A DNA stretch of 64,000 bases from Bacteroidota bacterium (GCA_040388375.1 JAZKBU010000007.1:150403-214402), one strand, 5' to 3'. Positions 24,521 through 34,382 are shown, counted from the stretch's first letter. Made by a program: numbers and translations. Notes: generated by a model from the sequence alone, not told the origin.

Positions 24521-25567
24521 TTATATAATTAACATAGCATCGCCATAAGCTAAAAACTTGTATTTGTTTTTAATAGCTTCGTTATACGCTTCCATTAAAA
24601 AATCAAAATCAGCAAAAGCTGCAGTAGCCATCATTAATGTACTTTCTGGTGGATGAAAATTAGTAATTAAACAATTGGCAATTCTAAAATCATGGAAAGG
24701 GAAAAGAAATTTATCAGTCCAACTTGTTTCAGGGTTTAACCTGTTTTTTGATGATACTGATGATTCAATAGCACGCATTACTGAATTACCAACGGCTACT
24801 ACTTTCTTTTTATTATCTAACGCTTTATTAACTGCAGAAGCAGTTTCAGGACTTATACTAAAGTATTCAGAGTCCATTTTATGTTTGGTTAAATCTTCCA
24901 CTTCAACCGCTCTGAATGCACCTAAACCATTGTGCAGCGTAATTTCATTAAACTGAGCGCCTTTTATTTCTAAACGCATCATTAACTCTTTAGTAAAATG
25001 TAATCCGGCAGTAGGAGGTATAACAGCACCAATATTTTTAGCAAATATGGTATTGAATCTTTCTTTGTCTAATTTTTCAACTGGGCGGTTTAAGTATTTT
25101 GGAATAGGCATTTCACCTAATTTTTCAATTAATTTCCAAAGTTCTTCATCAGTTCCATCGTGTAAAAAACGGATAGTACGTCCGCGCGAAGTGGTATTGT
25201 CAACTACTTCAGCTACTAAATCATCGTTACCAAAATAAAGTTTATTACCTACACGTATTTTACGGGCAGGGTCTACCAATACATCCCAAAGTTTTGATTC
25301 TTTATTTAACTCACGCAATAAAAAAACTTCAATTTGAGCGCCTGTTTTTTCTTTGCTTCCGTATAAACGGGCAGGGAAAACTTTGGTGTTATTTAAAATA
25401 AAGGTATCTCCGTCACCAAAATATTTTAAAATGTCTTTAAATGTTTTGTGTTCAATTTTTTGTTTTTTTCTGTCCAACACCATTAATTTTGCTTCGTCAC
25501 GGTTTTCTGCCGGGTATTTAGCAATCATTGAATCAGTAATGTTGAACTTAAATTGTGATAATTTCAT
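24521..25567 (-). CDS. queA: tRNA preQ1(34) S-adenosylmethionine ribosyltransferase-isomerase
   Basis: A 348-residue enzyme of queuosine synthesis that transfers and isomerises the ribosyl part of SAM onto preQ1 in tRNA. Conserved blocks are [49 protein letters not shown] and [18 protein letters not shown]. Length is normal for QueA. It is a single-gene unit with its own promoter and a shared terminator. tgt, which inserts the preQ1 base, is at 41200-42318 in this window, so two of the queuosine steps are encoded here but not in one operon. Confidence 0.97.
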   Translation of the reverse strand: MKLSQFKFNITDSMIAKYPAENRDEAKLMVLDRKKQKIEHKTFKDILKYFGDGDTFILNNTKVFPARLYGSKEKTGAQIEVFLLRELNKESKLWDVLVDPARKIRVGNKLYFGNDDLVAEVVDNTTSRGRTIRFLHDGTDEELWKLIEKLGEMPIPKYLNRPVEKLDKERFNTIFAKNIGAVIPPTAGLHFTKELMMRLEIKGAQFNEITLHNGLGAFRAVEVEDLTKHKMDSEYFSISPETASAVNKALDNKKKVVAVGNSVMRAIESSVSSKNRLNPETSWTDKFLFPFHDFRIANCLITNFHPPESTLMMATAAFADFDFLMEAYNEAIKNKYKFLAYGDAMLII

Positions 25568-25646
25568 TATTTACAAGAAGTTAATCCTCTATTTTGGCTT
25601 TGTTTAAGCAGTAATAAGGCTAATTAAGCTAAAATTTTCAGGACTG

Positions 25647-25676
25647 CAAAAGTAAGCCTATATTAAAAAAAGTCAA
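25647..25676 (-). promoter_or_regulatory. Candidate promoter of queA
   Basis: Minus-strand TTG (25676-25674) and an exact -7 TACTTTTG (25654-25647) with a 19-bp spacer, about 80 bp before the queA start. Confidence 0.6.
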
Positions 25677-25825
25677 GTAATTTATTTGGGAAGTTCAAAT
25701 TGATTCTTTTTCTATAAAAATGAATTTAATTACAGTTAAAAATAATCATATTTAAAATAGTTTTTATCAATTAGCATTTATTTGATTAAATTTTATATTC
25801 GCAGCATTAATCAATAAAATTTAGA

Positions 25826-26062
25826 ATGAAAAAATTGTCAATAGTATTAGCACTGGTTGCAGGTCTTAGTTTAACTGCTTGTCATTATGGTCAAGAAGAG
25901 GCTGATAAAACACTTAAAGCAAATGATTTATACAAAGGCGATAAAAAAGACTATTCAACCAATCGTGGTAACGATGGTGTAAGACCAAGTGAAGAAACCA
26001 ATAAAGTGGATGGTGCAGCAGCAGAAGTAAGTACTCAGGTTGCTGATACTACCAAAAAATAG
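25826..26062 (+). CDS. Small lipoprotein, unknown
   Basis: A 78-residue protein with a textbook lipoprotein signal (MKKLSIVLALVAGLSLTAC, lipid attachment at C19). The mature part is ~59 residues, very polar, rich in Lys/Asp/Glu/Thr and without predicted regular fold. I do not recognise a family. It precedes the methionine sulfoxide reductase gene with essentially no gap, so the two probably share a transcript. A lipid-anchored, intrinsically disordered envelope peptide is the most that can be said. Confidence 0.7.
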   Translation: MKKLSIVLALVAGLSLTACHYGQEEADKTLKANDLYKGDKKDYSTNRGNDGVRPSEETNKVDGAAAEVSTQVADTTKK

Positions 26063-26063
26063 T

Positions 26064-26546
26064 TTGTCAGAAAACATAATTATATCAGATAGGAGCAATA
26101 AAAAACAAATGTATGAGGAGTTGATTCCTCAATTAAAACATTTGCTTTTACCTACTGATGATTTAATAGCCAATCTTGCCAATTGTTCAGCCGCTTTAAA
26201 AGAGGTTTTTAACTTTTGGTGGGTTGGCTTTTATATTGTTAAAAATAACCAACTTTCCCTCGGTCCTTTTCAAGGGCCAATTGCCTGCACATCTATTCAG
26301 TTAGGAAAAGGTGTTTGCGGCACAGCCTGGCAAAATAAAGCAACTATTATTGTACCCAATGTACATGAATTCCCCGGCCATATTGCTTGCAGCGGAGCCA
26401 GTAATTCCGAAATTGTTATACCCATTATAAAAGCAAATGAAGTACTGGCTGTTTTAGATGTTGATAGCGAGTTTCTTGCACATTTTGATGAAACAGATAA
26501 AAAACACTTAGAAGAAGTGTGTACATTTTTAGCTAAGTTATTTTAA
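26064..26546 (+). CDS. msrC: Free methionine-(R)-sulfoxide reductase, GAF domain
   Basis: A 160-residue GAF-domain enzyme that repairs free methionine-R-sulfoxide. The three family cysteines are visible: PIACTSIQLG, GVCGTAW and HIACSGASNSE, with the SE-IVIP segment following. The start is uncertain. TTG 26064, one base after the stop of the lipoprotein gene, gives MSENIIISDRSNKKQMYEEL, which has the usual length before the first helix; I prefer it. TTG 26040 would overlap the upstream gene, and ATG 26109 would cut off the first ~15 residues. Tight packing suggests translational coupling to the lipoprotein. Confidence 0.88.
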   Translation: MSENIIISDRSNKKQMYEELIPQLKHLLLPTDDLIANLANCSAALKEVFNFWWVGFYIVKNNQLSLGPFQGPIACTSIQLGKGVCGTAWQNKATIIVPNVHEFPGHIACSGASNSEIVIPIIKANEVLAVLDVDSEFLAHFDETDKKHLEEVCTFLAKLF

Positions 26547-26638
26547 GAAATTGTTAATAAAATATGACAATTATAGGGTCATAAAATTTGGTAATTCCTA
26601 GCAAATAGTTAATATTGGGCTTTAATTAATAAAAAATT

Positions 26639-28669
26639 ATGAAAAAAATATTACTATTAAGCTCTTTGTTGTGCAGTCTAAATGCTTTTAGTCAGTACTG
26701 GAGCTACAAAACAATTGGCTCAACTGATGCATATGCTCAGTTTATTGCCACAGGTTCAACCTCTGTTATTTTAAACAAGCCGGCAAACGATGTACTTTCT
26801 GGTGCAAACACAATTCCATTTCCTTACTCTTTTAACGGTACTTCTTATACCTCATACAAAGTAAGTGATAATGGTTACTTAACTTTTGATGGTACTGCAA
26901 CAACAGCTCAAAACACACCGGTTGCTTTACCTTCGGCATCAGCCCCTAAAAGCGCAATTTTTGCTTTATGGAGTGATATGGAATGTATTGGTAATACCCA
27001 ATATACTGCAGAGCGTTCTCAGGTTTTTAGTTATACTTACGGTAGCTCTCCTAACCGTGTACATGTAGTACAATGGTACGGAATGGCTAAAAAAGGTACA
27101 GCACCTGATGGTAACAATATTCTATTTACTGCTGTTAAATTATATGAAGCAGGTGGATTTGATATTGTCTATGGTGGTAAAGCCGGTTCTATATCAGGTG
27201 TTGCAGGTTACCAAAATGCTGACGGAACTCAAGGTGCTATGATAGGTAATACTGCTGCATTCGCTTACCCTATTACTGCAACTACATTAACAATACTTGC
27301 TGAAAAAGATATGATTGTTTACAAATTTGTAGAAGGTACTCAACCTATGTACGATGCAGGTTTAACTAAATTATCTATTCCTGTTTATGTTGGAAAAGGA
27401 GTTGATAATACTTTAAAAGGAACTTTAATTAACTACGGTACTGAAGATCTTTCATCAATTAAAGTATATTACTCAGTAAACGGTGATACTAAAGTTGCAG
27501 GTACTTTACCTAGCTTAAATACTACTAATTCAGGTGGTGTTGAAACTTTTGAATTTCCTTCACCTTTAAATTTTGCTACTACAGGTGCTAAATCAATCAA
27601 AGTTTGGATTGATAATCCTAATAACAGTGTTGATCAAAACAGAAAAAACGATACATTGACTATTTCAACAGAGGCATTTAATTCAGTAATACCTCGTAAA
27701 GTATTACATGAGGTATTTACTTCGTCAACTTGCCCTCCTTGTAACCCAGGTAACATTAATTTAGATAAAGTAATAGCTCCTAATACTGATAAATGGAATG
27801 TAATTAAATACCAAGTTAATTTCCCTGGTACCGGTGATCCATATTATACATCAGAAACTGCTACAAGATTCTCGTACTATGGCGCTTCTTTTGCTCCTTG
27901 GTTAACAATTGACGGTTCATTTAACGATAATGCTAATAACTATACACAAACAATTTTTGATTCTTACGCTATAAAGCCATCATTAGTTGCTATTACAGCT
28001 ACACAAACTATAGTTGGTAAAACTATTACTGTTTCAGGAACAGTTACTCCTGTACAATCATTTACAACTACAAACTTAAAATTAAGAATAGCTGTAATTG
28101 AAACAAAAACAGTACAAAACATGAAAACCAATGGTGAAACAGAGTTTTATAATGTAATGAAAAAAATGTTACCAAATGCAGCAGGTACAGCTATTAGCTT
28201 TACTGCAGGCACAGCAGTTCCATTTACTCAAAGTTTTACATTCCCAGGAAGCTACCGTTTACCTCTTGATGGTCAATCAGCAAATATTATTAATTTAACT
28301 ACTGAAAATTCGGTAGAAGAATTTGGTAATTTACAAGCTGTTGTTTTTGTTGAAGATGATACTAAAAAAGAAATCTGGCAATCACAATCTACAGCTGCTG
28401 TATTTCCTTTAGCAGTTAAAAAGGTTAATGCAAACAACCAATTTAACGTTTATCCGAACCCTGCAGAAAATAATTTCAGCATTGAATTCAAAACAGCTAC
28501 TGTTGGTTCAATCAGAATTATTGATATTAACGGTAAAGAAGTATATAACACCACTATTAATTCAATGAATCAATCAGTTGATTGCTCTTCATTAAACAAT
28601 GGCTTATATATTGTTCAAATTGAAGCTAACGGTTCAATCTCTAGCCAAAAATTAAACATTGCTAAATAA
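26639..28669 (+). CDS. Secreted Omp28-like protein with CPPC motif and T9SS sorting domain
   Basis: A 676-residue exported protein. The signal peptide is MKKILLLSSLLCSLNAFSQ. Residues ~20-240 are a beta-sandwich of surface-protein type (DNGYLTFDG). Residues ~350-470 match the Omp28 family, a thioredoxin-like fold: VFTSSTCPPCNPGN gives a CxxC pair, and APWLTIDG resembles the cis-Pro loop. The C-terminus (YPNPAENNF ... NGLYIVQIEANG) is a type IX sorting domain. Function is unknown; the CPPC pair suggests thiol-disulfide chemistry outside the cell, or a structural remnant. Its codon use is T-rich, like rpsP and unlike the two other large secreted proteins, hinting at high expression. Confidence 0.85.
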   Translation: MKKILLLSSLLCSLNAFSQYWSYKTIGSTDAYAQFIATGSTSVILNKPANDVLSGANTIPFPYSFNGTSYTSYKVSDNGYLTFDGTATTAQNTPVALPSASAPKSAIFALWSDMECIGNTQYTAERSQVFSYTYGSSPNRVHVVQWYGMAKKGTAPDGNNILFTAVKLYEAGGFDIVYGGKAGSISGVAGYQNADGTQGAMIGNTAAFAYPITATTLTILAEKDMIVYKFVEGTQPMYDAGLTKLSIPVYVGKGVDNTLKGTLINYGTEDLSSIKVYYSVNGDTKVAGTLPSLNTTNSGGVETFEFPSPLNFATTGAKSIKVWIDNPNNSVDQNRKNDTLTISTEAFNSVIPRKVLHEVFTSSTCPPCNPGNINLDKVIAPNTDKWNVIKYQVNFPGTGDPYYTSETATRFSYYGASFAPWLTIDGSFNDNANNYTQTIFDSYAIKPSLVAITATQTIVGKTITVSGTVTPVQSFTTTNLKLRIAVIETKTVQNMKTNGETEFYNVMKKMLPNAAGTAISFTAGTAVPFTQSFTFPGSYRLPLDGQSANIINLTTENSVEEFGNLQAVVFVEDDTKKEIWQSQSTAAVFPLAVKKVNANNQFNVYPNPAENNFSIEFKTATVGSIRIIDINGKEVYNTTINSMNQSVDCSSLNNGLYIVQIEANGSISSQKLNIAK

Positions 28670-28691
28670 TACCTTAGCATTTATATTATTT

Positions 28692-28725
28692 AAAAAAACC
28701 TGCTCAAAATTGAGCAGGTTTTTTT
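28692..28725. terminator. Terminator after the Omp28-like gene
   Basis: AAAAACCTGCTCAA and TTGAGCAGGTTTTT pair tightly with A and T runs at the ends. The spacer from here to 28890 holds only the perfect palindrome ACAATAATTATTGT (28803-28816), of unknown use. Confidence 0.95.
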
Positions 28726-28890
28726 ATGCCAGTATATTAAACATTTAAGTATACCTAATACTGATTACTTTTATAGCATGTAAGAACTATTAATAACTAG
28801 TTACAATAATTATTGTGATATGTATTGTAAGCTTATTTACAATTAAAACTGAAACTTAAATAAAGGAGTAAATGAGGGAAGAGGCTATTT

Positions 28891-30315
28891 TTATTTACCG
28901 CGTCCTTGTAAAATAATCAATGCAGTGTAAATAATAATGCGAAAGTCAATAGCAATAGACCGATTTTCGATATACAAAATATCAAATTGTAAGCGTTCCA
29001 CCATTTGGTCAATATTTTCAGCATAACCGTATTTAACCATACCCCAGCTGGTAATACCAGGCTTTACACGTTGTAAGTGTTTGTAATGCGGGGCTACTTT
29101 TATTATCTGATCAATAAAAAACTTGCGTTCTGGTCTTGGGCCCACCAAACTCATTTCGCCAATTAATACATTATAAAATTGTGGCAATTCATCAAACCTG
29201 TACTTTCTAATAAATACACCAAAAGTGGTTCTTCTGCTATCGTTGGTACTTGATAAAGCTGGCCCTGCTTGTTCGGCATTTACATACATACTTCTAAATT
29301 TAAGTATGTTAAAAGGTTTACCTTTATAACCAATTCTAATTTGTTTAAATAGGATAGAGCCCGGACTGCTTAGTCTAACACCAATTGCGACAGACAGGAA
29401 AACAGGTGATAAAACAATTAAAACAAATAGTGAAATAACAATGTCAATACCTCTTTTAACTACTTTTTGCCACTGAGGCATTTTATCTTGATTGATTTCT
29501 ATTAAGGCAGTACCAACTACATTTTCTAAACGAACAGAGCCACTTCGTAAATCATACACATCAGGAATGATTTTTAAAGTAACGTTTTGGTCTTCTAAAA
29601 TATTGGTGATTTCATTTAGTTCAATATGGTTGGTACTTTCCACACCAATAATAATTTCTTCTATTTCATATTTTTTTATAATCTCAGGTAAATCATTATA
29701 AGTACCTAAAGCTTGAAACATGTTTGACAACCGATGTTCAATATTTTTGTGATTATTACCGCTAACAAATCCTTTTATAATAAATCCCTGTGCATTGTAC
29801 TTTTGTGTTATTTCTTTTATTAAGCCAAAGGTTTTATCGTTATTACCAATTACAATGGTGTTGAATCCAAGTTCTTTAGCACGTAGCTTTTTAATAATAT
29901 AAGTAGTAAAAAGAAGCCTAAAAAATACTGTTATACTAAAGTGTAATATAAAAAGGGTTATAGTGGTTCTGTAATAGGCTTGATAATTATAAACAGCATC
30001 ATCTAATAAAAGCGTAAAGAATAACAGCATTACACCAATAACAGTAACGCTAAATGTTTTTGAAAGCTCTTTTATTCGCGATTTTCTCCAAACATCTTTA
30101 TAATTACCTGCTAAGTAATAAAGGACAACCCAAAATAAAGGAACATAAAAAAGACCCAGAAAGAAATTCTTATCCAGTACAATTTCCATCTCTCCATAAA
30201 GAGTAGGTTCAATAAATACTTTCCTGTATGCAAAAAAGGTTGACCATGCAGTTGCTGCTGTCAATGCATCAATGATAATAGAAAGTAATGTATGTAAATT
30301 TCTTTTGCGTATCAA
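28891..30315 (-). CDS. Polyprenyl-phosphate sugar-1-phosphate transferase (WcaJ/WbaP type)
   Basis: A 474-residue membrane enzyme that starts exopolysaccharide or O-antigen repeat units by moving a sugar-1-phosphate onto undecaprenyl phosphate. Four hydrophobic helices lie in residues ~10-135, followed by a CoA-binding-like Rossmann region (~150-250; FNTIVIGNND). The catalytic sugar-transferase domain (~270-474) has KRGIDIVIS, FKFRSM-type LKFRSMYVNAE, RKYRFDELPQFYNVL and GEMSLVGPRPER, the family's signature blocks. It is the last gene of a three-gene operon and overlaps the lipoprotein gene by four bases. Substrate sugar cannot be told. Confidence 0.95.
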   Translation of the reverse strand: MIRKRNLHTLLSIIIDALTAATAWSTFFAYRKVFIEPTLYGEMEIVLDKNFFLGLFYVPLFWVVLYYLAGNYKDVWRKSRIKELSKTFSVTVIGVMLLFFTLLLDDAVYNYQAYYRTTITLFILHFSITVFFRLLFTTYIIKKLRAKELGFNTIVIGNNDKTFGLIKEITQKYNAQGFIIKGFVSGNNHKNIEHRLSNMFQALGTYNDLPEIIKKYEIEEIIIGVESTNHIELNEITNILEDQNVTLKIIPDVYDLRSGSVRLENVVGTALIEINQDKMPQWQKVVKRGIDIVISLFVLIVLSPVFLSVAIGVRLSSPGSILFKQIRIGYKGKPFNILKFRSMYVNAEQAGPALSSTNDSRRTTFGVFIRKYRFDELPQFYNVLIGEMSLVGPRPERKFFIDQIIKVAPHYKHLQRVKPGITSWGMVKYGYAENIDQMVERLQFDILYIENRSIAIDFRIIIYTALIILQGRGK

Positions 30316-31199
30316 AGATGAATAAGTTTAATATTATCTAATAAAAGTTGAGTATCGTCAAGCCCGGTTTGTACGTTTCTTTGTACCCTGAAAAATATTT
30401 GAAATTTTGTTCCGGTTCCTCTTTGGGCTATTTCTGAGCCCACTTCTGTAGCCAAATCTACATAAACTTTTTTCCATTTACCTCCGGTAGAATTGGGGCT
30501 ATAAACACTGTAAGCGCGGCTTTCTCCATTTGGATATATTACGTTAAGACCAATATCAAAAATATTAGTAGCGTTATAATCAACTTCTAAAAACAAAGGA
30601 ACAGCGTTGGCCGGTAAATTAGATAGCTCTTTTGATATATAGTTAACTTCTGAAGTGGAATCAGATAAATTTATTTTAGCTGAATTATTGCCTAATTTCC
30701 AGGCTTTGTTATCATTAACAAAAGTAACAGTATCGCCAGGTTTTGCTTTATAAATGCTGAAAAAGCTTAAGCTGCCATCAAAATCCTGAACAATGGGAAA
30801 CTTACAATAAGTTAAGTATTTCACAACGGGTTTAATAGTGTCGTTAGCAAGGTCCTTAAGTTCAACGGTTGTGTTAAAATCATCATAAAGTTGATATTGT
30901 AAACGTTGATCGTCCTGGCCTGACCTTTTAACACCACCTCTTAAGGTTAAGTTCTTTTTGTTTTTATCAATAATGGGAATATAAGTGGGTAACCCGTATG
31001 AACCTATAAATTCGCCATTTTGGTATAGCCAAACATCAAGTATATCGCTACTGGTATCACCTTGAAAGGTAGGAGTATTAACAGTTTCTAATTTAAATTT
31101 GCTTATATACAGGTAAGAGGGAATGGTTGCCTTCTCTACAGAACAGGATATAACAATAAATAGAAATAATAAAATAGATATGCCTTTGCGAGTTATCAT
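30312..31199 (-). CDS. Putative lipoprotein in an exopolysaccharide operon
   Basis: A 295-residue protein, started at the ATG at 31199 because this gives a clean lipoprotein signal (MITRKGISILLFLFIVISC, lipidation at C19); a longer reading frame adds 14 residues with no such logic. The rest is beta-rich with Asn/Thr/Tyr, and the last third (VNYISKELSNLPANAVPLFLEVDYN ... DNIKLIHL, read as separate strands) resembles a jelly-roll carbohydrate-binding fold. I do not know a family. It overlaps the sugar-transferase gene by four bases (ATGA), so translation is coupled, and it probably works in the same surface polysaccharide process. Confidence 0.75.
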   Translation of the reverse strand: MITRKGISILLFLFIVISCSVEKATIPSYLYISKFKLETVNTPTFQGDTSSDILDVWLYQNGEFIGSYGLPTYIPIIDKNKKNLTLRGGVKRSGQDDQRLQYQLYDDFNTTVELKDLANDTIKPVVKYLTYCKFPIVQDFDGSLSFFSIYKAKPGDTVTFVNDNKAWKLGNNSAKINLSDSTSEVNYISKELSNLPANAVPLFLEVDYNATNIFDIGLNVIYPNGESRAYSVYSPNSTGGKWKKVYVDLATEVGSEIAQRGTGTKFQIFFRVQRNVQTGLDDTQLLLDNIKLIHL

Positions 31200-31313
31200 A
31201 AACGAATGCCAAAGGTAAGAGAATTGCCTAAAAAGAAACATAGATAATAGTATTTTGACCTTATTTTTATATAAGACAAATAATATTATACTTAGGTTGT
31301 AGTTTTTCTATTA

Positions 31314-32249
31314 TTAAAGTTGGTGTTTTTTTAAGTCTTCAATTATTTTGTGCGCTACCTCAATAGCCTGATAATTGTCGTAATAGCTACGCAACCTCAA
31401 TGATTGTTGACTGATGTTCTGTGCAAAGTGCTCTAACTCACGTTTAATCATTTCTGTTTGGTTTTTTCCTGTGTTTTTTAAAATCTGCTCACTGTGGTTT
31501 TCGTCCAAGGCATCGCTTGAGTTTAAAAGAGTTATTTTAAAATTATTTAAATCAAATCCGTAGGTTTTATTTTTCTGAAAGAACCTAATTTTATTGCGTT
31601 GTTCTGATTTAAAATTCCCTCCAACCATATTATAAACACATCCATTATCAAATTCTAAGCGTACGTTAATAAAGTCAATTCTGTCGCTATGCATACATGC
31701 TCCTGTTGCTCTTACTTTTAATACGTTTGCTTTTACAATATTTAAAACCAATTCCAGTTCATTCAGTAATAAGTCAAAAACCAAATCTTCGCTTGAAAGG
31801 TTAATAATGTGCGGGTCAAATTTGGAAGATTCAATATATAAAGGGTTGTTAAGTAGTTTTTTGAGTAATTGAAAGTTTGGATGGAATCTTTCATATCTAC
31901 TTACATATAATTGAATATTGGCTTCGTGTGCAAGATTGGCTAACTCTTTAGCTTCATCTAAGTTTTCACTTAATACTTTGTCTACAAATACATGTCTGCA
32001 TTTTTTGATGGCTTTGGATACATAATTATAATGTGTTCCCACAGGCGATAATATATCTATGGCATCAGTGTGCTTAATCAAATCATTATAAGAGTCGAAC
32101 CTAGTAAGCCCATAGCTGTTAGCAATTAAATTGCTGCTTTGTTCATCATGGTCGTAAAATCCAACTAACCTAAAGTCTTTTATCTCTAAAATCTTTTCGA
32201 TGTGTTTTTTACTAAGTTCATTAGCACCTGCAATACCAATTTGAATCAT
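31314..32249 (-). CDS. Gfo/Idh/MocA family oxidoreductase
   Basis: A 311-residue NAD(P)-binding sugar oxidoreductase-like protein. The chosen ATG (32249) puts the Rossmann strand at the very start (MIQIGIAGANELSKKHIEKIL); the upstream alternative adds 15 residues that are not part of the fold. DAIDILSPVGTHYNYVSKAIKKCRHVFVDKVLSENL is the expected second half of the nucleotide domain (the VDKVLSENL segment stands in for the usual EKP). Residues ~130-300 are the alpha/beta dimerisation domain. The usual catalytic EKP lysine is retained as DKV. Together with the sugar transferase it likely serves nucleotide-sugar or polysaccharide metabolism. Confidence 0.85.
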   Translation of the reverse strand: MIQIGIAGANELSKKHIEKILEIKDFRLVGFYDHDEQSSNLIANSYGLTRFDSYNDLIKHTDAIDILSPVGTHYNYVSKAIKKCRHVFVDKVLSENLDEAKELANLAHEANIQLYVSRYERFHPNFQLLKKLLNNPLYIESSKFDPHIINLSSEDLVFDLLLNELELVLNIVKANVLKVRATGACMHSDRIDFINVRLEFDNGCVYNMVGGNFKSEQRNKIRFFQKNKTYGFDLNNFKITLLNSSDALDENHSEQILKNTGKNQTEMIKRELEHFAQNISQQSLRLRSYYDNYQAIEVAHKIIEDLKKHQL

Positions 32250-32475
32250 GTGAGTGTTTCGTTGTTTAATTAACAAAAACAAATCTATTGGCAAATACTA
32301 TTACTTAATCATTGACATGTTTTAAACTGTAAACAGCGACATTTTTTTTAACCTATAAAATATACACTTTACCATATTTTATAGCAATGTGTATAGGCTA
32401 ATAAAATATTAACAAGGCAAATGTTTCTAACAAAAAAAATAATTAATTAGTTTGAACATGCTTGCGTAATTTGCC

Positions 32476-33126
32476 ATGCCAATGATTGATACATATAAAG
32501 ACAAAGGTGCAAGAAAGAGACTGATTGGAGAATTGCGTGCAAAAGGCATTGTTGATGAAAAGGTATTAGCAGCCATGCTGAAAATTCCGCGACATTTTTT
32601 TATACAACCAGAGTTTAAATCGCATGCTTATTTAGATAAAGCTTTTAAAATAGATGCAGGACAAACAATTAGTCAGCCATATACTGTAGCGTACCAAACA
32701 CAATTATTGCAAATAGAAAAAGACGATAAAGTACTGGAGGTAGGGACTGGTTCAGCTTATCAATCAATTATACTATTAGAACTAGGCGTTCATTTATATA
32801 CTATAGAAAGACAAGAGGCTTTGTTTAATAAAGCACATAAACGTATTGCCGATTTTGGTTATACTGCTACTTGTATATTTGGCGATGGGAGTAAAGGTTA
32901 TGCGCAAGGTGCTCCTTACGATAAAATAATTGTAACAGCCGGTGCACCTGTTTTACCTCAGGCGCTTATTGATCAATTAAAGATTGGCGGCATTTTGATT
33001 ATTCCTATTGGAGATAGCAATACGCAAAAAATGCATAGCATTATAAAAACTTCAGCTACCGGCTTCGAGGAGATAACATTGGAAAATTTTAGGTTTGTGC
33101 CACTTATTGGTGAGCAAGCCTGGTAG
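32476..33126 (+). CDS. pcm: Protein-L-isoaspartate O-methyltransferase
   Basis: A 216-residue SAM-dependent methyltransferase that repairs isoaspartate in aged proteins. Conserved features: GQTISQPYTVAYQTQLL (substrate region), LEVGTGSAYQSIILLEL (motif I, with Ala-Tyr after GTGS), IERQEAL (motif post-I) and FGDGSKGYAQGAPYDKIIVTAGAP (motifs II/III). Length is normal. It is a single gene, divergent from the oxidoreductase gene and convergent with the amidohydrolase, from which it is separated by two bases. Confidence 0.96.
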   Translation: MPMIDTYKDKGARKRLIGELRAKGIVDEKVLAAMLKIPRHFFIQPEFKSHAYLDKAFKIDAGQTISQPYTVAYQTQLLQIEKDDKVLEVGTGSAYQSIILLELGVHLYTIERQEALFNKAHKRIADFGYTATCIFGDGSKGYAQGAPYDKIIVTAGAPVLPQALIDQLKIGGILIIPIGDSNTQKMHSIIKTSATGFEEITLENFRFVPLIGEQAW

Positions 33127-33128
33127 TT

Positions 33129-34325
33129 TTAGTTGCTTAAGTCGTTAAAGGCTATATAAGCCATTAAGCCGCTTCCTATAGCTAAAGCCTCTTCATCTAT
33201 ATCAAAAGTAGGAGTGTGAACAGAAGATGTTATTCCTCTTTTTTCATTTCTTGTACCTAAGCGGTAAAAGCAGGCAGGAATAACCTGGCTATAGTATGCA
33301 AAATCTTCTGCTGCCATCCAGGTATCTAAGTCAACCACATTCTCAGCACCCAGATAATTTTGTGCAGCCAGTTTAGTTTGTTCTGTTAACTCTTCATTAT
33401 TTTTTAAAAATGGATAGCCTTTTCGCACTTCAAATTCACATTTTCCGCCCATTCCTTCAGCTATTGAAGTAGCCATATGAACCATTTTTTCGTGTGCTTT
33501 AAGTCGCCAGTCTTCGTCCAGCGTTCTGAAAGTACCTTCTATATGCACTTCATCAGGAATTACATTGGTAGCTCCGTTGGCAATTACTTTACCAAACGAA
33601 AGTACTGTAGGTATAATGGGTTGAGCAGTACGGCTGACAATTTGTTGCAGTGAAACTATAATTTGAGCGGCAATAGCAACAGGGTCTATATTTAAATGAG
33701 GCATAGCAGCATGACCGCCTTTACCAATTACTTTTATAAAAAGTTCATCGCTGCTGGCCATATATAAGCCACTTTTAAAACCTACTTTTCCTACAGGAAT
33801 TAAAGGCATAACATGTTGTCCGAATATATGGCCGGCATCAGGGTTCAGTAACGCGCCTTCTTTTATCATTAAACTGGCTCCGCCCGGTAGTTTTTCTTCT
33901 CCCGGTTGAAAAATAAGTTTAATAGTACCTTCAAATTCATCTTTTAGCTGGAACAAAATTTTGGCTGCTCCCAATAAACAAGTTGTATGCACATCATGTC
34001 CGCAAGCATGCATTACTCCGCTGTTTATTGATTTATAAGGAACATCATTTTGCTCTACAATAGGTAAAGCATCTAAATCTGCTCGTAAAGCAATTGTTTT
34101 TTTTGATGGATTTTTACCTTCAATTAAAGCAACTAAGCCTGTATTTGCTTTAATATCAATTTTAGTAATACCAATTCTCTCAAGCGCTTCCTTTACAAAG
34201 GCAGAAGTTTTATATTCTTCAAATGAAAGTTCAGGATGTTTATGTAAATGCCTTCTTATGGCAATATGCTCATCATGAAGTTGATTGGCTAAACTTTTTA
34301 TTTTTTGAATAATTGAAGTACTCAT
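33129..34325 (-). CDS. M20-family amidohydrolase (N-acyl amino acid / hippurate hydrolase type)
   Basis: A 398-residue metallopeptidase-fold amidohydrolase that releases amino acids from N-acyl conjugates. The metal and catalytic residues of the M20D group are visible: ACGHDVHTT (~104-112), FQPGEEKLPGGASLM (~140-155), GQHVMP and the C-terminal AEDFAYY. A dimerisation lid domain lies at ~185-300 (GGHAAMPHLNIDPV). No signal peptide, so it is cytosolic. Substrate is uncertain: hippurate, IAA-amino-acid and N-acetyl-L,L-diaminopimelate hydrolases all look like this. Confidence 0.93.
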   Translation of the reverse strand: MSTSIIQKIKSLANQLHDEHIAIRRHLHKHPELSFEEYKTSAFVKEALERIGITKIDIKANTGLVALIEGKNPSKKTIALRADLDALPIVEQNDVPYKSINSGVMHACGHDVHTTCLLGAAKILFQLKDEFEGTIKLIFQPGEEKLPGGASLMIKEGALLNPDAGHIFGQHVMPLIPVGKVGFKSGLYMASSDELFIKVIGKGGHAAMPHLNIDPVAIAAQIIVSLQQIVSRTAQPIIPTVLSFGKVIANGATNVIPDEVHIEGTFRTLDEDWRLKAHEKMVHMATSIAEGMGGKCEFEVRKGYPFLKNNEELTEQTKLAAQNYLGAENVVDLDTWMAAEDFAYYSQVIPACFYRLGTRNEKRGITSSVHTPTFDIDEEALAIGSGLMAYIAFNDLSN

Positions 34326-34343
34326 GTTGTATAGATTTTCTAT

Positions 34344-34382
34344 AAAAAATGGGCATCTAAACGTTGTTAAATGCCCATTTTT
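34344..34382 (-). terminator. Terminator of the tRNA-Leu transcript
   Basis: AAAAAATGGGCAT (34344-34356) and ATGCCCATTTTT (34371-34382) pair. It lies just downstream (minus strand) of the tRNA and ahead of the amidohydrolase gene. Confidence 0.85.

Noticed and set aside
28803-28816. ACAATAATTATTGT perfect palindrome as an operator
   Set aside because: Only 14 bp, AT-only core, in an AT-rich spacer and not placed at a recognisable promoter.
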